A stretch of 64,000 nt of DNA from Gadus chalcogrammus. Taxonomy: Eukaryota; Chordata; Actinopteri; Gadiformes; Gadidae. Both the position numbers and the translations under genes were made by a program. How positions within the stretch are numbered: position 1 is the first letter of the stretch; each line of letters opens with the position of its first letter. Location of the stretch: NCBI RefSeq assembly GCF_026213295.1, contig NC_079426.1, positions 16,565,342 through 16,629,341 on the forward strand, written 5' to 3'. Of the stretch, positions 55,034-64,000 are shown piece after piece. The notes below the pieces were generated by a model, which worked only from the letters and a program-made list of their open reading frames with translations, did not search any database and was not told where the DNA came from.

Positions 55034-55877
55034 TAGGGCTGTCAAAACGAACTTCGCTATTCGAATATAATTCAAATCTTTAAAAAAGGAGAACATTCGA
55101 GTGCGGCAACTAACGTTCAAACTTTTTTTTTTTTTTTTTTAGCAAATTTCTTGGACAAAGTCAAGAATTACATTTTATTTTGCCTAGCAACGACGCAAAT
55201 CAAAGGTCAACGTCGTGCGTCTTGACGTTCGTTCGGCATTGTATGTTACAAGGGTGGGAAGCAGCGCGCGAGCAGACACAGCGATGGAAAGCATACTTCT
55301 AAAAACTAAAAAGCACCGTGTGGAAAATTGTTGGATTTCCATCGAGAAACGGGAAGGAGAAAGATTAAATCCAGGAGAAGAAACCGTCATTTGCCCAATT
55401 ATGCTGTAAGTCGTTTAACGTTACCACTCGACACGAGCAACATTAGCACACCACCTCCCTTCGTGCATTACTCGGAGTACGCAGAACAGTCGCGGCCTGA
55501 GGAGGAAGAGCCACGGTCAAAACAGCCAAGACTAACATCCGTAAAATGCAGTGTGGGTATTTGAATGATTTTGCAACATCAGCTTCTTCATTAACATCAT
55601 TGCTTGAAGATTTCTGGCCTGATTATTTACCTAATTTACATAAGAGTTTTGTATTGATTTGGTAAAACTTGTTGCAAATGTTACATAACAGATTTGGTTG
55701 ACGCGCCCTCTAGTGGACGCGGGACGTAGGCCTAATAATAAGATGGTATCGGTGTATATAATGATATAATAAAAAAAATAAAAAATTAAAATTAAAATAT
55801 TCGAATATTATTTGAATATTCAACATAAGAAGCATTAGAAATTCGAATATGATTTGAGGGGAGGATTGACAGCCCTA
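55034..55877. mobile_element. Non-autonomous hAT element, sertad2 intron
   Basis: 844 bp with ends TAGGGCTGTCAAAACGAA and ...GATTGACAGCCCTA. It is flanked by a perfect 8-bp duplication, CAACACAG, at 55026-55033 and 55878-55885. ATTCGAATAT repeats occur at both ends. The short frame at 55284-55564 (MESILLKTKKHRVENCW...) is a possible transposase remnant but is too short to assign. Confidence 0.92.
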
Positions 55878-58469
55878 CAACACAGTCAATTGTAGCTGAA
55901 GGACCAATGACTTTCTCAGCTGCTCACCGGCTCTAAGCAGGTATAACCACGCATTCCTCTAGCAATGCATCTGCATAACTGAGTGTGTCCATTTCATTCA
56001 TCACATTATCAATTATGTCAATAGCATTGGATTATCACCATGTTTGGTCCCTATATAACACCTGCTGAACACCTTTCCTTTACTTTGTCTGTGGAACTAG
56101 GCTTTGCAGCCTGGATGTACCCCCTTTCTATTATTAATGACCGGAAGGACCCGGGGGGAAATGCTCGCTAATGCAGAGTACATGAAATGTCCTAAAATGT
56201 CAGAAGAATATAGAGCGCAGGGATGTTTTATCTGATGGGAACTGTTAGGGCTGTAGCTCCTTATCATCTGCATTCAGAGATAATGAAGAGATACATCTAT
56301 TATTTGCAGAAAGACGGAACAAGCTGTGTGCAAGGGTTTCTGTGTGCTTAAGGTGATTTTTAGTCTAAATCAAGTGAAATGGATATGTATACCCTAGAAT
56401 GGATTTGAATCTTGAAACGTTTGACAGAAGGACAAACCTGGGATAGTGCGACAACTTGAACAGAGACTTTTACTGTACAACGAAATCAACTGGAAAACTT
56501 GTAGCGTTGTCCAATAAACTACTTTTGCAATGTGTGCCGAAGAAAGTCTCTCTCACTGGGCCCATCAACAGCCAGAACTCGATATTAGGAACCTTATCAG
56601 GCCATGGAGCACTCAACGCGAGAAAGAGTGTGCAAGCAGAGGACACCGGTAGTAAATCCATGCTGGTTAACAACAGGTGATGCGCCAGACGCAGCTCTGC
56701 CCCGGCCATAGAGGCCAACAGGTTTGGAGCTACTTCATCCATGGCCGGGACATCCATGCTCCACGCTCCTCACATTGAGCCAGCTGCAGCCCACTTTCAG
56801 AAGGCAAGGCTGTCAGGGAAGACCCCATAAGGAATTATCTGTGGGAGGTATCCTCTTTAAATACACTTGAAGCTTTTTTTCTAATTTGATGAAGAAAATA
56901 GAAGCAAAATTGAACATATAAAAAAATCTCAATGAATATTTAAGTAAAAAACCCTGTTTCAAGTCCCAATATCAAATAGTGGAGCCAATAAACATAAATA
57001 TATTAATAAAAAAATGTGGACATCGCCCCGTTTCAGGAATCTCCGCACCGCAGACATTAATCAAAATAAAGAATACAAATACAAATGTAAAGACACCATG
57101 TTTCAAGTTGCATAAATCTCCAATAGCTTATTCACAGGTTGGTTGATACAGTGTAAATGAACCCACTATTTCAGTGGTAGTTTCTAAAAGAAATTGAGAT
57201 AAAAAAAATAAAAAGGTATTGGGCTGGGAGTTCTAGGAAGGAAGACCCACGGAAACTTTGCGTTACTTTTTTGGTACCGTCGTTGTGTATGAGCGTTATA
57301 ATTAGCGAAGCTGTATATGAAATGTGCCACACCCTGTGTCGGACTCGTTATACTGTACATAACCCTCACACGGACACAGACATTAGTATAAACCGCTGGT
57401 AAGACAGAACCCCACACATTAAGTTGAGAAGCCCATCCCTTTATCGGACGCGGTCATCAAAATCAACGGCTGTCCAGCGTGAGCTTCAAATATCTACACA
57501 CTGAAGACTCTTTCAAACTCGTTTGAAATTAGCTTCTCTTTCAGCAATCAACATATCGCATCTTTGGACTCTTTTTTCATTCTGTCTTGGACGGTTGAGG
57601 GACGTTCCTTCTGTTCCATGCTCCTCCACGTTTGTTTTTTTATTAGACGAGCACCCGTGTACTTAAGTTAAATCAGGGTCAGAATGACAGAAAATACTGC
57701 CGTAAAGCGAATGGAACGATAGAGGGAATGATATAATTGTTTCCTCTTCCCCCGATATAATCGTCATATTGAACAGCCATAGTTTTTCCATACACTGCAG
57801 GCAGTCCTGAGGTATATATACTGTATATATACAACAGGAGATGGTTGAACAGCAAACCTCTGGGCTGTGGACAATTCTTTAGTCTATTCTTCAAGTTGGG
57901 CTTTTCATTTAATGACTTGAATATACATATTGACTTGACTAAAAAGTACTACATATAGCATTGCTAGAAGCCATTAGCAGATCAGCGTTCAAGTTCTAGC
58001 TGCCACTAAGTCTTAATACCAGAGCAAACAAACAGGCTTAAACTTGAGACCACTGTGTTGGTCTTGAGCATGGGATACAGTTATCACAGATCGTTTTTGG
58101 ATCGACAGTTCACCATGACGTCAGTGAGAGGCGTCTGCCTTGATGACCCATTCCATACTCCACACGGCTTCAGTGCATTGGACTGTGCAGAGGTTTGCCA
58201 ACAGGGTCGGTCCAGTTGTAATTCTTTTTGGGTCCATTGTATTTCGCTCCATTGCAGTAAGCAGTAGTTCGGTGTGAGATTAGACAACCAGCTATTGGTC
58301 GGATTCTGCAGGGAAATTCTGATCCTGTAACCAGATATGCTGCTTTCCATGTCTTAGCTGCACATTCACCCCTCCCCCTCGATTCCGCAATGGGCTATTT
58401 CAGGTCCTCAGGGTACACAGAGTATGAGCACACTCAAACAGCCTCTGCTACTGGCGCTCAGCTAGCATG

Positions 58470-58471
<2 letters not shown>

Positions 58472-58515
<44 letters not shown>

Positions 58516-58540
58516 CAAACAGACAGACAGACAGACAGAC
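58472..58540. repeat. (CA)n and (CAGA)n microsatellite
   Basis: CA dinucleotides to about 58513, followed by ACAGACAG units. Confidence 0.96.
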
Positions 58541-58696
58541 GCACACACTTTTATGCAGCCAAACCCACACCCACACAGAAGTACAGTATTGCAGCAGGTA
58601 GGCAGAACCACGGGTGCATATGCATGACTGACGCATATGTAGAGCTCCTCATGATAGGTTCTTGTGCACAGAGGCATCTACCTAATGAGATGTACA

Positions 58697-58702
58697 CGCA
58701 CG

Positions 58703-58737
<35 letters not shown>

Positions 58738-58802
58738 GCACGCACGCACGCACGCACGCACACCACGCACGCACGCACACACACACACACACACACACAC
58801 CA

Positions 58803-58833
<31 letters not shown>
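58697..58833. repeat. Compound (CA)n/(CGCA)n repeat
   Basis: CA dinucleotides alternating with CGCA tetranucleotide runs. CpG steps are preserved within the array. Confidence 0.96.
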
Positions 58834-58837
<4 letters not shown>

Positions 58838-59103
58838 AGAACATGCTCCCAGCCTTCCTTCCCCAGCCGTGCAAACAAAGACAGCCCTGTGCACCTTTCG
58901 AGTTCTTACTTTGCACACATGCATACGTACCCCATACACACATACACTAGAGGAGCAAGAACACACATTCCTGCTAATTCTGCTTGTTCTGACAAAAGGA
59001 CTTCAGTACATTACAACACCGCAAGCCATGATAGCAGTGAAGACAAGACAATATTTTAAAGCCTAAATTACAGGAACAAGTCAGATGTTTCGGATGCAGG
59101 AAC

Positions 59104-59352
<249 letters not shown>

Positions 59353-61964
59353 GTGAGGGTTGGCAGTTAGATGGACTTGTGGTTTTCATTTAATTTCTAT
59401 AATTTGTCTCATTGCGTTCAATTGCAAGGTAGTGACGATGTGGCCAAAGCGGTTGCACAACACACAGTAAGCCAGACGTAAACACACAGCCACCACTTAT
59501 ATTACTACTACTACTGCAGTGCTATTACTGCCACAACTATTGACAATGAGATAAAATTGATTATCTAGTCTGCATTAACCGAATAAGATTGAGTAAAACA
59601 GATAGAATAAATGCAATGAAATCACATTCACACCAAAGCCACAGAAAATAACTGCATCCAAACCGCACCATTTATCATTATCGTTATTGTCATGACAAAA
59701 TCTACATCTACACAAATGTGTCTGCATATTGCCCTTAAGTGTAGCACTGCCACAGTAACTGTATCATTTAAATGTATCTGCAGCCATTTTTGCATCATGG
59801 CCACAATAAAAAAGGCAGAGGCATCCAATAGGCAAATCATGTGTCGTTCAAACAGTGGTTCCCCATAAGATCACGGCCATGTTGGCTCCGTGCTAGCTCA
59901 ACCGCACTTCACACTGAGACTGAAAACCAGGAAGTACAGGGGGAATAGCTGCACAACGGTGTGTCAGATGAACTAGGGACTCCCACATTTCCTCAATATT
60001 ACTCCATTCATGAAAAATATATTTTGCAATTAGTATATTGTCATTATGTCTGCAACAAAGTTGTAATGTGTATATCAATATGCTTAATCAATGTGCTTAC
60101 TGAGTTAGCAGTCTTATTAGGCCCAATGCGCTGTAGCACTGGAAACTAGCAGAGCAAGATTTCTTGCTGTTAAGTCTCCTAGGGACTACTGTTGTTGTGT
60201 TTTTGCTACAGGTGGTTGCACGCTCTTAGCTCTGTTTTCTGTGTCTTTGTCAACTTGACAGTTGTATTGTTGATTACCGCTACCCCTGCAGGATGGCCAA
60301 CCACTGGTATAAAATGGACAGTAAGTAGAGAAAAAAAAAACGCAACTTAATCATGTGACTGGAAACAAGCTCCATGTGTGAACCTCCCCCTATGAGTCTG
60401 TGTGTTTTACTCAAGTTGCCCATTGGTTCTTAACCGTAGCACTCACATGACAGGGTTGAGCTCAGCTGGCCAACAGACGTAGAACGCTGAGGAGCGAGGC
60501 AATGCAATCCCTTACATAACAATACGCCTGTATATTCAAAACAACACCCCAGCCCCCAGTACAGTATTAAGGTCATTCACCCTAGTTTAGAGTAATGTAA
60601 TGGCACTTGTAACCTAAACAGCTCTCTGTTTGGGGGAGTACGTTTGTATACTGTAGGACACAGACTTAGCCCCCTAGAAATGTGCTGCAATAGGGACACA
60701 CAGCCAAATGGGGACACACAGTCAACAGTTGGTGGGGGAGTATTTGTTCGGCTTCCTTTATAGCTATGTTTAAACAATGACTACAGCCCAATCACCAAGT
60801 GCCAATTACGGATCGCCATCTCCGGTACCCCAACCAGGGGTGCAACTGGCTGCAGGTCGGCTGCAACATTGAATCAGGGAGCCCTTTTAGTGGAACAATC
60901 CTGCAAGCCCTGTATGTGCCCTATGCTATGGCTGGTTGGAGGACCTAGTATCTGCCATAGACTATCCCAGCCGTTCTTCAAATTACCAATATGTAGAGTA
61001 CTTGCCGTACATGGGGCAAAAGAAAAACAAAAATCTCATTAGGAAGCCAGGAAACAAGACAGAACCCGCAGCCCATGGAAATTTCAAAGAGCCGGTCCGA
61101 ATCTTACAGTGAGTACAGTGGTGCGGCTGTCTTGCTAGTATGGTGGGTGGGGTTAAAGTCCACACTGTTTGAGAGGGCCTTGAGTACAAGCAGGCACAGA
61201 TAAGGCAATGTTGCCATCAGTGTCTGTATGGCTAACATTCATAACAAAACTGGGAGAAAAAAATGGAGCATTCCAAGAAAATAGTTGTTGCATGTTTGTA
61301 TGTATGTGGAAGCCCCTCCCCTTGTTTGAAAGTGGTCACCTTTGCACATGGCGTTGAGGGTCAAAGTTTGATTTAATTTTGTCCATTACCTGCTCGGGGC
61401 CTTTTTGTAAACTGGTATGATAAAGTAGAAGATGCATTTCCTTCCTCAAAAGCTTGTTTACTTGGGCCAGTGCTACTCACACAGACTTGACACTTGGTTT
61501 AATTTGTAATAAAATAAAATAAATGCAGAATTATTAGTTTGTCTGTGGTCTTTTCTCACCAAACAATTAATTTAATAATCAATAAATGATAAAGATAGTA
61601 TGTCGTGTTTCATAAGTTGGACAGTTGTTATCTACCAACCCTTCATGACATTCCAATAAAACAGGAATCTGTGACTAATAGCCTACCCTCATATCCACGT
61701 AATTACAGCACTATATTTCCGTAATAACTTAGTAACTTGAGTTTTAACCACGTCTCCTCCAAACAGGTCGAGCACGTTAGGAACGGAAATCTAATTCAAA
61801 GTTACTCGCTATGTAAACGAATAGGTTTAGTTTTATGTGGAAACAAGCGATCGAAATGGCTCGTATGACACTAGTAACCGTACCGTCGAAATGAAATTGA
61901 AACGAACTGTCGTGGCTTGGCAACGTCTTGTACTGTCTTTCGGTGAACGCCATTCGGGAATTGC

Positions 61965-62080
61965 GTTAAACGACATGAACGCAGACGTTGTACGTTAACC
62001 GACATGAACGCAGACGTAGTACGTTAACCGACATGAACGCAGACGTAGTATGTTAACCGACATTAACGCAGACGTAGTAC
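61965..62080. repeat. 29-bp tandem repeat, four copies, upstream of sertad2 exon 1
   Basis: Units start at 61965, 61994, 62023 and 62052. The consensus begins GTTAACCGACATGAACGCAG and continues ACGTAGTAC. Units differ by one or two bases. It contains CpG-bearing ACGT cores and lies within the putative sertad2 first intron, near the promoter. Confidence 0.95.
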
Positions 62081-62531
62081 GGAGGTATCGCCCGTTGGAC
62101 CAGCTGCGCGTGCGGCGGGGAGGACGCGTTACGAAACATCAGCAGCGCTGTTTAAATGGCAGATCTCCGTTCGCCATAACGGGGGAATAAGAAGTAGCCA
62201 TAACTCACTGTGAGAGGTAAAACAATGGAAACAAAGTTGAGGTTCCACAACAAGATCCCCAGTGAGGTGCTCTGTGGGACGTAGTGTGCTATGTGCGACG
62301 GGTATAGCCCGTGAAATAAGTTACCGTCGATCGGTGTTAGAAATGAGTAATAACGTTTAGAGAGGTCACTAGAGGAAGAACAATTACGATCGTTGTCTGC
62401 TCGTACGAAATTAAAACTTTTTGACCATACGGATTGGATAAAGTAATGCTGAAATAAACAACAAGCCGTTCAATTGAGATAAAGCCTTACTGAATGCTTT
62501 CGATATGGCTAAATACATGTCGCCTACTCAC

Positions 62532-62800
62532 AGTGCATTCCTTTCGTCTCCTAACTCAGGTAAATATGAAGTGTTTCTTACCACATCAAAAGGCACCGGA
62601 GTGGAAAATCGAAACATCAGGATATCATAAAGAGCCCCGTCTATAATGTTGAAAACAAGCCGAGTACTCTCCAGGAGAAACCCGTACGGCGGTCTTCGGT
62701 TCGACAGTCTCGATGTCACACAATGGCGCGGACGGGAGATGGAAGTACGGGCCACTAGTGATACGTAAAAGGCTGAAACCGAGCTACCAATGGCCCCCGC
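62532..62800 (-). other. Candidate sertad2 non-coding first exon and promoter
   Basis: On the minus strand a strong donor, ACT|GTGAGT, lies at 62531-62530. Upstream is a CpG-rich stretch with a GGGGCGGGGC Sp1-type box at about 62806-62815 and a CCAAT motif near 62789 (plus-strand sense). SERTAD2 genes have non-coding 5' exons and an acceptor directly ahead of the ATG (here 52181), so a first exon is required somewhere upstream. This is the best candidate, but the start is not determined. Confidence 0.4.
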
Positions 62801-62939
62801 ACAAATGCCCCGCCCCGGCGAATGACGCTGAAGAGAAGAGAGCGAGGGCTGTGTTGGACCCACCCCCCACACTGTCGCGTTTGCACGTGGACGGGGCAAA
62901 CGGTGGCGCGCAATGCTCGCGGCCCAGTATGTAAAAAGC

Positions 62940-63571
62940 GTTCATACGGAGGCAAGGAGGTAACATCTTATTGCTAGTAGGGAGGTGCACGTCTTCATAC
63001 AGCTCTCTGCTGAGCGACACCAACTATGAAGAGAGTGATTAACCCTGTTGCTCAAAAAATAAATAAGGTTCGAGTCACACGGAATGCGTGTTGCTATGCC
63101 AATGCCTGCACTACATCTGATTTTTTTTTAGCTTTGAACACATATAGCCAAAAATAATTGCAACTATCGCTCTATGTGCTGTGTAGACCTACCTACCTTG
63201 TTTAAAAGTCAGCAGTTTTAGGTAAACAGAATCAGACATTTTATGATTTTTTAATGATATGACGTTTTTGATTTGATTAAATTGGTGGCAAGTCATCTCA
63301 CATGGTGCCACTTACCATTAATTTAAACCAACCATTTGAAATGTAATGTGTAATAACCTGCTCATCACCAGAAATGGTGCTGTCCTGATAACTGTTATCT
63401 AGTTTCTGTATCGGTGCATTGAATGGACTTAAACCAACAAGGTAATTGTCGTAATCAATATAGCCTACTGAATTAGGTGGATCAGAGTGATGTTTAAATA
63501 CCCAAATTCATTATGGTCCTCTCATCAGAGAATGATTTAGCAGAAGACCAGAAAAAACTTAACTTGTAACT

Positions 63572-63637
<66 letters not shown>

Positions 63638-64000
63638 CTGTGACATGTAACCATCCCTTATAAAGGTGATAAACAGAAGCAATAACTATGGAAATCGGAA
63701 GCACACGATGCTTCCAGCAATGCACCACTATTTCCTTTAGTCACCCAACGAAAAACCCAAACAACAACAATGGAGGGCATAGATTCAAGAATTTAAAGAT
63801 TAATTTAAACGGAATAGAGAAGTAGCGGCGAGGTCATGCATGGCTAATGCAGACAGGAAGTGCATGGAGTTGCGGGGACACTTGAGATTTTGAGCAGTGT
63901 TTGAAGTATCTACGTCTTAGTCTGTGGCAACAGTTTTAATTTTTTCGTCAGAATTTTTTGTTTTGATTTTTTCGGGGACGTTCTGCGGCGTCTTGCAACA
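62940..64000. other. Upstream flank of sertad2
   Basis: AT-rich non-coding sequence with one (TG)n array. I see no gene or transposon ends in it. Confidence 0.5.
63574..63632. repeat. (TG)n microsatellite
   Basis: About 59 bp of pure TG dinucleotides. Confidence 0.98.

Noticed and set aside
55215..55564. Short frames inside the 55.0-55.9 kb hAT element
   Set aside because: They are too short and without a zinc-finger or dimerisation motif. At most a transposase remnant.

Overview
The window is nuclear DNA from a ray-finned fish. It has long introns with GT-AG junctions, three recognisable vertebrate genes, several DNA-transposon remnants with 8-bp target-site duplications, a DIRS-type tyrosine-recombinase retrotransposon, and a very high load of (CA/TG)n and (GA/CT)n microsatellites. 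Teleost is secure. The extreme dinucleotide-repeat density would fit a gadid (cod-like) genome, but that is only an inference. There is no bacterial or organellar gene content. Most long open frames are repeat translations or antisense shadows.

Layout: all three genes lie on the minus strand. (1) smap1, an ArfGAP of the SMAP family, starts at 23055 and runs down past the left edge. Four coding exons are visible (23055-22938, 7178-7045, 5623-5538, 2844-2769). They join in frame into a 138-codon ArfGAP-domain N-terminus. (2) slc1a4 (ASCT1, neutral amino-acid transporter) is complete in eight coding exons from 46127 to 25369. The joined length is 1629 nt (542 residues plus stop), and every junction keeps the frame. 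(3) sertad2 (TRIP-Br2 type transcriptional co-regulator) has its coding exon at 52176-50920. A probable non-coding first exon ends at a strong donor near 62531. The sertad2 frame as given needs two compensating frameshifts in C-rich stretches.

The introns hold the mobile elements. smap1 intron 1 carries two hAT-like elements side by side (12870-16413 and 16422-17622), with three copies of the same 8-bp duplication. smap1 intron 2 carries a hAT MITE (6389-6946). slc1a4 intron 2 carries a DIRS element (about 33653-39583) interrupted by a 1520-bp hAT insertion with a perfect 8-bp duplication, followed by a large inverted-repeat composite (40.2-42.4 kb). slc1a4 intron 3 carries a terminal-inverted-repeat element (30690-31323) and appears to use a GC-AG splice pair. 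The sertad2 intron carries another hAT element (55034-55877).

The most unusual signal is in slc1a4 intron 4. About nine tandem units of roughly 24 bp directly abut exon 4, and their unit is the end of exon 4 plus its splice donor. The exon-intron junction itself seems to have been amplified, leaving decoy donors downstream of the real one.

The genes do not form one pathway. slc1a4 is a plasma-membrane carrier, smap1 a regulator of Arf6 and clathrin traffic, and sertad2 a nuclear E2F/cell-cycle co-regulator. From general knowledge, slc1a4 and sertad2 are also linked in mammals (human 2p14), whereas SMAP1 is on another human chromosome.
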